Shown here piece after piece: positions 1 through 10,430 of a stretch of DNA of 64,000 nucleotides. The stretch comes from Hyaloscypha bicolor E (lineage: Eukaryota; Ascomycota; Leotiomycetes; Helotiales; Hyaloscyphaceae). The translations under genes were made by a program, and so were the position numbers. The notes beneath the pieces are model-generated. The model made no database searches. It saw only the letters and a program-made list of their open reading frames with translations, and was not told where the DNA came from. Position 1 is the stretch's first letter, and each line of letters opens with the position of its first letter. Location of the stretch: the NCBI RefSeq assembly GCF_002865645.1, contig NW_020194546.1, positions 310,001 to 374,000 of the forward strand, in the 5' to 3' direction.

Positions 1-1417
1 CCCCGGATGAGCTGACCTTCAATGTCGAAGAGGCTTGGAACGATATATATGGTAAACCCACGCCTCGTAACGCTCAGCTTCAAAAGAACCCGTTACAATT
101 TTTCAACCCTCCAGGTGGTATCACCAATATGTTACAGGAGTTCGATGATGATGAGCATCAGCGGATGAGGTTATTTTCCCTCCCTGGTCCCCACTCCCCA
201 AAACTTTCGATGCAATGTTTAACAAAGATTAGACGTGTCTTCTCTCCTGCCTTCTCGGAGAAAGCTTTAAGAGATCAAGAACCAATTATGAATCGGCACT
301 TCGACTTGCTCATTCAACGGCTCCGTGAAAACGGTGGAGAGGCGCTTGATATAAACAAGTGGTATAGCCTAATGGCTTTCGATATTATCAGCGACCTCAC
401 TTTCGGAGAATCTTTTGACTGCCTCAAGAATTCAACCTTTCACGTAAGGGTTCCTGCGCTCTTCAGAACCTCGGACCTAATATTGTCTTAGCCCTGGATA
501 AAGTCAATCCAAGATTTGATGAAAATTATGCCTGCCACTGGTGCAACACAGTCCTTCTACCCTCTGGATAAAATCCTTCTGTTCCTGGCCTCACCTTTCA
601 CAAGAAAGGCTGAGATGAAGCATAGGGATTTTGTCGAAAGTAAGGTAAAGAAACGACTAGAATGTGCAGCACTTCGGCCAGACTTGTAAGTTTGACAAAA
701 TAAGAGATTCCCGCTGTTACGCTGACATTGGGAAGTATGGCATACGCTCAAGAGACCTTGAATACGCCCGGCGGCTTGACATTTCAAGAAATCTGCGAAA
801 ATGCATCACCGCTAGTTGTCGGCGGCACAGAAACAACAGCCAGTCTCCTCTCTGCTGTAACTTACCTTTTGCTCAAAAACCAGTCTGTTCTGTGTAAGCT
901 CACGGCAACGCTCCGAACTACCTTCAAATCCGAGGCCGAGATCAATAGCATCACGGTCAACAAAATCGGCTACCTCTTCGCGGTCCTGGAGGAAGCCTTC
1001 AGGTTGTATCCTCCTGTTGCCATATTCTTGTCCCGAGTCACACCACCAGAAGGTTGCATCATAGCCCGAACTTTCATCCCAGGTAACACTTGTGTCTCGG
1101 TCAACTCGTGGGGTGCCAGCCGCTCAGCTTCCAACTTTATCCGCCCGAACGAATTCATACCAGAACGCTGGATGGGAGCCTCTGAGTTCAAGAATGACAA
1201 GCGGAAGGTAGTGCAGCCGTTCAGTGTTGGTCCAAGGAACTGTCTGGGACAAAGTCTGGCACGGTTTGAGTTGAAGATTATTCTTGCTAGAGTGCTTTGG
1301 AACTTTGACTTGGAGCTTTGTGAGGAGAGTCGTGGCTGGATGGAAAAACAGAGGTTCTACATCGCTGCTGCCAGACCGGAGTTGATGGTTAGACTTAAGC
1401 CAGCAGTTAAGGTTTGA
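1..1417 (+). CDS. Cytochrome P450 monooxygenase, 3' part of gene (5' end outside window)
   Basis: Haem-thiolate monooxygenase; the substrate cannot be told from sequence. Exons I infer: <3-169, 233-443, 492-685, 736-1417; all junctions are GT-AG and in phase. The first exon opens with PDELTF and runs to DDEHQRMR, typical of the region before helix C in fungal P450s. Visible hallmarks: I-helix GGTETTAS, ExxR as EEAFR, PERW, and the haem-binding loop FSVGPRNCLG with its Cys. The TAG at 489-491 is the 3' splice site of an intron, not a nonsense codon. The pattern (CLKNSTFH, RPDF) recalls the CYP65/isotrichodermin C-15 hydroxylase group, which is inference. No neighbouring biosynthetic genes are seen, so a role in secondary metabolism or detoxification is open. 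The N-terminal membrane anchor lies upstream of the window. Confidence 0.88.
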
Positions 1418-2068
1418 TGGATAGTTGGTGAAAGCTTGCTGTTGGGTGGAGGAAAGGGCAGCTAGAAAATTCTCTTTGGCACGACCTTTGCTCTTGATCT
1501 TCTTAGATTTGCTCCTCGGGATAACATCGCCAGCTGAAAGTCAGTCTATCGCCAGAATTGGTGTATCTCCCTTTCTTGACCGCTTTATTGTTTAGATCCA
1601 TAGCTGCTTAGGAGATAAACTTGCTGGGAATTGAAGAAAGGGATTTACTAACAATTGATTTGTTTTTGATAGTTCTGCTGAGTCGTGGTGATTACTTGCT
1701 GCATATTTGTATTTTCGTAAGTTGGCCGTCAGAGGCAAAGCTCTTTGGACCGCACTTCCCTCCCTTCGGGCAATCCCTTTCTTTTTCGCCGTTTTGATAA
1801 GGTCAGGACCGAGGTTATACTGCCTTCTATTTTGGTTGTCTTTTTTGATGTCTGTTGAACTGCGAGGATTTGCTTATCGTCAATCTCCCCTTTCCGTGAT
1901 CAACACACTTTCACATCTTGCCGCTGACATAAACACAAATCAATGGACCAGAAGAGAATCTCAGATTGGTTCTGTGTTCGGATTACTGTTTCTGATGTCC
2001 TAAAGCTTGTGGGACATGCGGAACTTCTCAAATCGTGATGGTCTAGGGGGTACTTCGAAAAATTCCTA
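1418..2068. other. Intergenic, P450 3' flank
   Basis: No convincing gene. A 98-codon open frame at 1707-2003 shows no recognisable domain or conserved pattern, so I treat it as chance. Confidence 0.6.
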
Positions 2069-2076
2069 CTTTCAAC
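2069..2076. repeat. Left 8-bp target-site duplication of the hAT element
   Basis: CTTTCAAC, identical to 5649-5656 just outside the right terminal repeat. Confidence 0.9.
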
Positions 2077-5000
2077 CAGTGTGTCAAAGGATTAATCACG
2101 TTAATCACATTAATCGATTAATTAATTGATTAATGTGATTAGATTTTGATTAACGTAATTCAGATTTTTTTTGATTAGATTAGATTAATTAATCTAGATT
2201 AATCTGATTAATCAATGATTAATCACGTGATAAGCGAGTTTCTTGACTTTACTTACTTTTCTCTTTACTTTTACTTATTAATTATTAAATAACCTTATAA
2301 CCTATTAATAATAATATAATAAAAAATCTAAATTAAGCTAAGAACTAACTAACTACTCTCTTTCTATAATAATAAACTAATTATCCTCTTCTTTAACTTG
2401 ATTTGCCCCCTTTTTCTCTTCTTTTTTTACTTCCTCTAATTCATCTTTAAATATACCCCAGCTCTTTAAACAAGATATCTTCTCAAAGGTACTCTTATTA
2501 AGTCTATTATGTAGTTTAGATATAATAAGAGCCCCTTGAGAAAAGAATCTCTCGCTAGCTGCCAAGGAAGCCGGGATTCCTAAATATTTCCTAGCTATTA
2601 AAGCCAAAACAGGGAATCTAGCGGTATTAGACTTCTAATAATCTAATAGCCTAATCTATATATATATTAGTACTTATATATTAAAAAATATTAAAGAAAT
2701 ATCGGGGGATTATTTAATAGAATTTAAGTGAATTCTACTTACTTTCTTATCTTCTCTCTTTTCCTCTAAATAAGTTACTAATTCGTCTTCTATATTAGAG
2801 GACTTATTAGTAATATATATATCGTCTTTATCGGAATCGGAATTAGCCATATTAATATCCGAGAAATCGGATCTAGCTTGAGATAAATTATAATTATATT
2901 TATATCTAAATAAAATTAGTTAGTTATTAATTAATTTATTAAAAAGTAATAAAAGGAATTACTTATATGTTATAATTAGTCTTTAATCTATTATATATAT
3001 CCGAAGATATACTGCTAGATAAGCCAATACTACTTAATCCTTCTTGTTTAATTCGAGGATCAAGAATAAGAGCTAAATATAAAGCTTTACTTCTATTATT
3101 TAAAATACCTGTTTTAGGATAATATTTTCGAAGCTTAGCTATACCCTTATTAATAGTATCTATAAATATTTTATCCTATTAAAAGTTAGTATAATATTAT
3201 TAATAATATAAGAAAGATTTTAAAAAAAGACTTACTTTAAATTCCCTTTTAAAATTCTCAAGTTTATTATATATTTTATATACCTCAGGTATAATATAAT
3301 ATATAGTAGGGTAGTTTTCGGCTTATAGCTTAGTTATAGCTTTAACAAATATTGAAATTATATTTAAAATATTATTTAAATAAGTAATTTCAATATTAGT
3401 TAAAACTAGACTTTTATTTTTAAAAGCCTTCGAATTAGAGCTATTAATAACTATTTCAATAGCTTTATATATATATAAAAAGTTCTTTAATATATAATAA
3501 ATCAAAGACCACCTAGTCTTTTAATCTATAATAATTAGTACTTATTAATAATTAATAATTAATTAAATAATTACTTACCAAGTTATGGGAATCGAGTATT
3601 TTCTATATTAAAAGCTTTAATTTGAGCTTCTAATAGCCGTCTGTTTTCCTGGTTATACTTAAGACCTATAATAGTCTTTCTAACCTTTCTCCAAATAAAT
3701 AAATCTATAACTTATTAATAAATCTCATATATATTATATAAGAAACTTACTTATTACTTATTCTTCTTCTTTCCCTTCTTCTTTATCTTCGAGTTCTTCT
3801 ATTTCTTGTTCGTATAAGTCCGTAGAATAGGAGATATTATAGTTATTCTTAATAAGAGCTTTTAAAATATCTTGAATTACTAAATTCAAAATATGAGCTA
3901 TATAAGAAATATCTCCTTGAAATTTAATGCCTTCCTTATTATAATACTTTATAAAAGCCTTTAATAAGGTATTATTTGAACTAGTATTATCTCGAGTAAT
4001 ACTAATTATAAGTTAGTTTATTATTAATAATTTTAAATAGAATTAAAATTACTTACCTAGTTATATTATACTTAATACCATATTCTCTTAAAGTATCTAA
4101 TAGAACAGAAAGTATATAAATACCTGAGTAAATATTACTTAAATCTTTTATAGCTAATAAATAAGATTTTAATTTAAAATCTTTATTTATAAAATGTCTA
4201 AATAATAATTAGTATATCTTTAAAAGGGATTTAATTAATAACTTATATAGTAATATCAAGAAAGGCCTTTTGATTTATAGCTATCCAAGTATCTAAAGTA
4301 ATAGAAAAGGTTCCTTAAGTCTTTATATTCTCAAGTAACTCTTCTTTAATAAATAAGCTTTTTTCGATATAGCTTAATTCTAATTCGTCTGTAAGAACCT
4401 TAGTATATAAAGGCGGTATTTAACTAGTAATATATTAGTATTAAAGCTTTAAGTAGGGTTAATTAAAGTACTTACTAATTTAAATAAGTTAAAAGCTTTT
4501 TAAAGCTCGAAGTAATAATAGCTCTAAAAGATATATTATTAGAAATAATAAAATTTAATAATAATCTTTTAAAGTAATTAATAGTAAAGCTTTCTTTGTA
4601 TTAACCGGTATTTTTATTAAATAGCTAAGCTATAGTAGGCTGACTAGATTAACTAGACTAGCTTAATATCTCGCTTTTACCTAAAATATATATTAGTTAA
4701 ATTAATTAAAGACTAATATTAATTAACTTACTATTAATCTCACCGGTCTTTAAGCTTAAGAGACTTATAGACTTATAAGCATGTCGAAAATGAGTATAAT
4801 AATTACTCGTAGAGCTGTATATTTATTATTTAATCCAGATTTTCCTAATACAAAGTTAATTAAAATCTAAAATAGAACTATAATAATTACTTACCTATAC
4901 CCTCGAACTAAGTACTTAATAGTACATGTTCGAATATCTTCGGGGTCTTCTTGAGAAGAATCTAATATCCTTTTAAGGTATTTAAATCGAAAGAAAGAAG

Positions 5001-5648
5001 GTTATTCCTCAAGTGGTTCAAGTATAAAATCGTCTCGATTTTGAGTTAAGTTAGTTTTAATCAAGGATTACTGAGACATTTTCGAATATATCGAGTAAAA
5101 TAGAGTAACTTTATAGTATAAAGCTTTTTAATAGGTATAGTGGTTGGTTTAATATTATGTTTTGAAGTTTAATACTAGAAAAATTATTGAGGAGAACGAG
5201 CTTCTTATATAGGGAAACTTTTAATTCTAAGTAGTTCTTAATATTTCTTCTAATTAGAGATAATCTATTAATTTTAAAGCACTTATTACTAATAGAGGTT
5301 AATTTCTAATTACTTTATTTATAATAAACATGATTTATAAGGGGGTTAGAAGTATAGAAAAATCAAGGAGGTTCTAGGTAGTTCGCTTGCTTGGTAAGCG
5401 GCGGGCCAGGCCGCGCCTAGTCCTAATTCGGTAAAGTGCGTTCCCGATACGGCTAAACCCAAACCTTAATCTGGGATCAGCTCGGCTACTGGCCCTTGCG
5501 CTGTCACGTGCTCCATTAATCAAATTAATTAATTAATAATTGATTAATCTGATTAGATTATGATTAGAATATGATTAATGGCAAAATCCTTTGATTAGAT
5601 TAGATTAATGGCCATTAATCTAATCTAATCTAATCATTTGACACACTG
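2077..5648 (-). mobile_element. Decayed hAT-family DNA transposon, about 3.57 kb
   Basis: The ends are inverted repeats: left CAGTGTGTCAAAGGATTA from 2077 and, at the right end, the reverse complement of CAGTGTGTCAAATGATTA ending at 5648 (one mismatch in 18). They are flanked by a perfect 8-bp direct repeat CTTTCAAC at 2069-2076 and 5649-5656, the target-site length typical of hAT elements. Both subterminal regions (about 2090-2230 and 5510-5640) are packed with ATTAATC and its complement, and each has a CACGTG. The interior is extremely AT-rich, with TA abundant and CA/TG scarce while CG persists; this is the pattern expected from RIP. It encodes a broken transposase on the minus strand. Confidence 0.92.
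2377..5079 (-). pseudogene. hAT transposase remnant
   Basis: Minus-strand fragments of a hAT transposase. The clearest is 2377-2607, which holds the C-terminal dimerisation region: ALIARKYLGIPAS, then SERFFSQGALIISKLHNRLN, then a CLKSW-like end. A second piece at 3323-3505 (IYYILKNFLYIYKAIEI and following) fits the RNase-H-like core, and around 3040-3080 ALILDPRIKQEGL-like coding can be read. A possible start is the ATG at 5077-5079. Numerous stops and AT-rich codons separate the pieces, so no functional protein can be made. Exon limits cannot be given in such eroded sequence. Confidence 0.8.
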
Positions 5649-5656
5649 CTTTCAAC
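5649..5656. repeat. Right 8-bp target-site duplication of the hAT element
   Basis: CTTTCAAC, matching 2069-2076; the perfect match argues that the element inserted as one unit. Confidence 0.9.
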
Positions 5657-6224
5657 CTCCCATATCATTTAACTCCCGGCGTTGCGGCTGACACCCAATC
5701 AGGTGTTATTACTGGGATTTGAGAAAGTCTAACAAGTTGTGAGAGTATCAGGGGAAAAGTCATTGGCAGAACGAGTCCAGAAATCCCTGAGACTAGAATA
5801 ATTGAAAACTAAACTTTCTGGCAAGGTCTGGAGGCTCTGGAATCCAGAAGACATGCTGAGGTGCTGGAAGCATTATAGTAGCGTGGATCCACAGCAGAGA
5901 ACACATAGAACGGAATCGTCAATGAAACGAGCGTAATAGTTTGCGTAAGAAGTGACTTGATTTCTAAGAACTATATGCAGTTCCGTATCGTCTAAGCAAA
6001 AGACCGACTTCTACTTGACCGTTGTTGAATATGTGCCAAGTAACGCCATTCGCTGATGAAAACAAAGTTCCCCAATTGTTGAAACTTTTCTTTCCTGAGA
6101 AAGACCTTGTATATGCCGTTGAAGGACAAATGCTTTTTTCTCATATCATGCCATCATTATTCGTGTTGAAAGTCTCGCCCGCCATACGTTCTTACAAAGG
6201 AAAGCGACCAGAAATAAAGGAAAT
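5657..6224. other. Intergenic between hAT element and SAH hydrolase 3' end
   Basis: Normal base composition resumes. A 68-codon frame at 6022-6228 shows no family features. This stretch probably holds the 3' UTR of the adjacent SAH hydrolase gene. Confidence 0.6.
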
Positions 6225-7799
6225 CTAGTAACGGTACCTGGGATACATTAGAAAGGGATTCGAAAATTGGAGGGAAGAAACTTACATCTCGCTCTTGTAT
6301 GGCCCCTCAACCCCAAGTCCGAGGTACTCAGCCTGGACCGGGGTCAATTTGGTCAACTCAGCGTTGACGTGAGCCAAGTGGAGCTTAGCAACAGTCTCGT
6401 CCAAGATCTTGGGCAGGACATAGACGCCAACCTCGAGTTTCTGGGTCTTGCCGAACTCGACGTACTTCTTGCCGAAAGCCTCATCCTCGCACTTGTACAA
6501 CATAATTTGTGCAAGAACTTGGTTGGTGAATGAGCAGGACATGACGAAGGAAGAGTGACCAGTGGCACATCCCAAGTTGACGAGACGTCCCTCAGCGAGA
6601 AGAATGATATGGCGTCCGCTCTTCATGAGGAAGCGGTCAACCTGGGGCTTGATGTTTTGCACGCTCTTGGCATTCTTCTTCAACCAGGCAACGTCAATCT
6701 CAATATCGAAGTGGCCAATGTCTAGACATGTCAGTATTGTATGAATAACAAGAACTACAGAAAACTTACTGCAGACAATAGCATCGTTAGGCATCTTCTC
6801 GAAGTGCTCACCAACCAAGATGTCTCGGCATCCGGTAGTTGTGACGAAGATTTGTCCAACGCTAGCAGCCTTGTCCATGGTAGTGACTTGATATCCAGAG
6901 ACGGCGGCTTGGAGAGCATTGATGGGGTCGACCTCGGTCACGAGGACGCGAGCACCCATACCGTGGAGAGCCATAGCACATCCCTTTCCAACATCACCGA
7001 AACCAGCAACGACCGCAATCTTACCAGCAATCATGACATCAGTGGCACGCTTGATACCATCGACCAAAGACTCGCGGCAACCGTATAAGTTATCGAACTT
7101 GGACTTGGTGACGGAATCGTTGACGTTGATGGCTGGAACGAGCAGACTGTTGTTCTTCAGCATCTTGTACAGGTGGTGAACACCAGTGGTGGTCTCCTCA
7201 GATACACCGTAGCAGCCCTTCAACATCTCGGGGTACTTCTTGTGGACGAGAGCGGTGAGATCTCCACCGTCATCGAGGATCAAGTTCAAGCCTTTGCCAT
7301 CCTTGAATGCAACAAGTTGTTGCTCCAAGCACCACTCGTATTCCTCCTCGGTCTCTCCCTTCCAGGCGAAAACAGGGACACCTGTCCATGATTAGCTCTA
7401 GCTCTTGAGAAAGAGTGAGGGTTGATTAACCAGCAGCGGCAATTGCAGCAGCAGCGTGATCTTGAGTCTGTCATCTAATTAGTATGGAATGCTCCCAAGA
7501 AGCTCTCAGGTAGAAAAATAACAAGTGAGTAATGAAAGAGGGCTTACAGAGAAGATATTGCAAGACGACCAAGTAACCTCAGCTCCCAAGTGTGTAAGAG
7601 TCTCGATAAGAACCGCAGTCTGAATGGTCATGTGCAGACACCCAGCAATGCGAGCACCCTTGAGCGGTTGATCCTGAGCATATTTTTCGCGGGTCGCCAT
7701 CAACCCGGGCATTTCGTTCTCTGCGAGATCTATTTCCTTGCGGCCAAAGGCAGCGAGACTCAGGTCTGCGACCTTGAATTTTGATGCTGGAGCAGCCAT
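6225..7799 (-). CDS. sah1: S-adenosyl-L-homocysteine hydrolase
   Basis: Cytosolic NAD-dependent enzyme that reversibly splits S-adenosylhomocysteine into adenosine and homocysteine, relieving product inhibition of methyltransferases. Minus-strand exons: 7548-7799, 7431-7467, 6770-7381, 6286-6721, 6225-6237. They join to 449 codons, the usual fungal length. Visible features: N-terminal [16 protein letters not shown], the NAD-binding Rossmann turn [10 protein letters not shown], and the C-terminal tail ending MYRY with the conserved Lys-x-x-x-Tyr pattern. Oddities: the last exon is only 13 nt (finishing the Met codon and adding YRY-stop) and exon 2 only 37 nt. Without the terminal splice the protein would end one codon after the donor. 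The start is the first ATG, giving [13 protein letters not shown] as in the family. Confidence 0.96.
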
Positions 7800-8588
7800 G
7801 ATTGCGGTGTGGGTTTCGGGGTGGTGTTGCGGTGAGGGGCGATCTTGATTGTAGGAGGGATGAAGTTTGCTGAATTAAAGACGAATTAGTATCTAGATAG
7901 TTTCACATCCAATCGGCAAAGACAATGCTCGAGTTTGCTCACCGGAATCTTCAACTGTGGTCTGGGGGGGTGTGAAGAGATGAGAAAGAAGTTCTTCAAT
8001 TTCGTGGCGGGACAGAGAGTTTCTGACTAGCGTCGCCTAAACTGCGGGGCCTGCAGAGACCCTTGAATGAGGGGCTAAAGGTTGCCAAGGTGATATGGTT
8101 TGGCTGAAGCCTCTTTGAACACATATCTTTAAGTTTTGAAGCATGCTATAATTGTCATTCAAACGTTGGGACATCGAGCTCAAAAACTCTGGGAGAATGG
8201 AGATACTTGAGAGGGCAGTGGACTCTTGATGCTGGCAGTCATCGAGTCAATGTCCCCCACATAGCGTTAGTACAGGGAATGGAAACTGAGATGATGAAAT
8301 ACACCACTCTGCACAATATCAGACAGTTTGCCATATGACTATTTTTCATTCGTTTCATTCGTGTTCAATGAAGCCAGGAAATAGATTTGGTATTTGAATC
8401 TATAACACATTTGTAACAACGAACAGGATTGCACATGGCAATCCCAGATGCTCAACTCTATGTGTGTCACTCAGTTTTTGAAAAGTGAGCCCGATACAGG
8501 CCCCTCTGAACGCCATCCCATGCAAACCCCATAAACGCATCTTCATGATGAACAGTCCACCCGTTCCGAAACAAGCAGAGAACTTCTC
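7800..8588. promoter_or_regulatory. Upstream region of sah1, 3' flank of eIF3h
   Basis: About 790 bp between two minus-strand genes. It must hold the sah1 promoter and 5' UTR and the eIF3h terminator. No open frame with family features and no clear TATA element were seen. Confidence 0.5.
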
Positions 8589-9794
8589 CTATGATGATTC
8601 TGGCAAGAGATTGCTCTTCACAGCAAACATCTTACTAGTAATACTAGCAGTAAATCCATCCACCTGTCTCGAGTATTGCTCCACCTGTCGAGCATTCAAC
8701 ATACCCTCCAATCTGCTTGGTTCCGTTGGAAGCTTGAACAACCTCTCCCACTCATCCTCCGGCAGCGGGGCTAATTTCTGAGCAGCCCGAGTCGCATTCT
8801 CCGCAGCACGCTTCGTCTTCCACGCGGTGACCTTAGTCTGCTCACGGGCCAGCTGTCTTTGGAAATATTGGAAGTTGTTGAGTTCGGTATAGTGGGTCTC
8901 GATACTATCAAGAAGTTGGTCGCAAGTCTTCTCAAGGTAAGGATCGATCGAAAGGTCCAGAGATTCAAGATTGGGGTACAGAGGAATTGGTGGTTGGTCC
9001 GCAGTCAGTTCTTGAAGGCTGGCGGGGAACTCAAGCTCCTCCTTAGGAAGTTCGGCAGGAAGTTGGTGGAGGAAAGATGTTAAAAGGTGAGAGTTGTGGA
9101 CAATGATGGGCAATTCAATCAGAACATCCTTGTATGTGAGCTTCGTCTTTTGCATGCTGTCCAAGTGTTAGCACGATTTCTGCTAAGCTTTTCCCTTGAT
9201 ACTTACTTCTCTGTGGTGAACTTGCCCTCCTTGAACGCAGCCATGAAGCTAGGTGCTAATCTGAAGGCTCGCAGACTCAAAGCGCCCTGTGAACTTCTAC
9301 TAACATCATGTACTAATGCGACTGTTCTCTCGTTGACCTCTTTCTGATAGTAGTATTGGTTCTCAATTAAGCTGGTGTTGATGAAGTTGCCCATATTCGC
9401 ACTGGTGTACCATCCCACGTTATTCGCGTCCACATTGACTTCCCGCAGGCACTTGATCATCTCATTTTGATACACAACGTTCGCTTTTGATCGTGGAGCT
9501 GCAGCGGCAAGGTTTGAAGCAGCCATGTGGTCGTTGGGGTGAGAGTCGGAAGCCGCGACATCTGCGGTTGGGAAAGGGAAGCAGTTGGTAATTTGAAGGG
9601 TTCCATTAACGTCCATACCGACGATGGACCCAGTAGCTGTTGTTGGGAACGTCGCAGAGCATGCTTTGACAATTTTCATGACCACCTGAATTCCGGGTCA
9701 GTCTTCAAGTTCTTCCAACACAACAGGTAGTTCGTACCAGTGCCTCCACCTGCACCGAGTTTAACGGGACTTCCTTTGCCACGGGGTCCGCCAT
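8589..9794 (-). CDS. Translation initiation factor eIF3 subunit H
   Basis: Subunit of the eIF3 complex, which recruits mRNA to the 40S ribosome. Minus-strand exons: 9738-9794, 9207-9685, 8589-9156 (introns 52 and 50 bp), coding 367 residues, normal for fungal eIF3h. The first exon gives [19 protein letters not shown], followed by [20 protein letters not shown], the start of the MPN domain. No JAMM metal-binding motif is present, as expected for this non-catalytic MPN protein. A helical C-terminal half follows ([13 protein letters not shown] onward). A cytosolic role is inferred from the family. Confidence 0.95.
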
Positions 9795-10430
9795 ACTGGG
9801 CAACTCTCTATCTCGCGATTAGCTAGATGGCGCTTCAGCGATTTCAAGTCGTTCGCGAGGATTGTGCGTTCTCGAAGGGTTGTGCGGGTCGGGTTGAGAG
9901 TCGCAAATCGCGAACTTTTCGAAGACGAGGGTTTGTGGGCGAGTCTTTGGCGACCCACTTGGGCCAGATGTGCGGAATGCCCCGCCTATGGCGAAGAAAT
10001 ATCTCGTTTGGGTTTGACTTCATTCTAATAGAATTTATTTCGCATTTAGGTACTTATCGGATTAAGACCAGTGGCATAGTTATTTTTAATCTCATTCTCT
10101 ATTTCTGGTAGTGATTGACAAAGAGTAATAAGGTTACGTAGATTGCATTGCCATGTCTTCAAGTTCATCTTCAATAGCTTTCATTAATTGTTTAGCGAAA
10201 CTACGGGAAAGAACATAAAGGGTATAATATCGCAAAACTCTCGCAAGGCCTCCTGTTGAGCGGCGTGATTGCTGTCGATATTGAGGGTATACCAATCTGG
10301 AATATGGGAAGGACGAAGACCTACAACGCCTCGCTTCCCATGCCAATAAGAAATGAATCGCAAACCAACTAATGGGGAACATATGATAGAACAAATCAAA
10401 GGTAAAGGTAGGTCCCGATGTGAACAAGAT
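9795..10430. other. Intergenic, eIF3h promoter side and 3' flank of the next gene
   Basis: Contains an AT-rich stretch around 10010-10130. A minus-strand frame at 10134-10427 lies just past the stop codon of the next gene and is probably its 3' UTR. Nothing else recognised. Confidence 0.5.

Noticed and set aside
486..491. In-frame TAG in the P450 gene suggesting a pseudogene
   Set aside because: It is the AG end of a 48-bp GT-AG intron (444-491); splicing joins STFH to PWIKSI in frame and all catalytic motifs are intact.
1707..2003. 98-codon open frame downstream of the P450
   Set aside because: No recognisable domain, no splice partners, and composition like the flanking non-coding DNA.
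2090..5640. AT-rich block as a centromere-like or replication-origin region
   Set aside because: Its borders are inverted repeats with an 8-bp target duplication and it contains hAT transposase fragments, so a mutated transposon explains it.
1..9794. P450 plus neighbours as a secondary-metabolite cluster
   Set aside because: The adjacent genes are a transposon, SAH hydrolase and eIF3h; no backbone synthase, transporter or pathway regulator is present in view.
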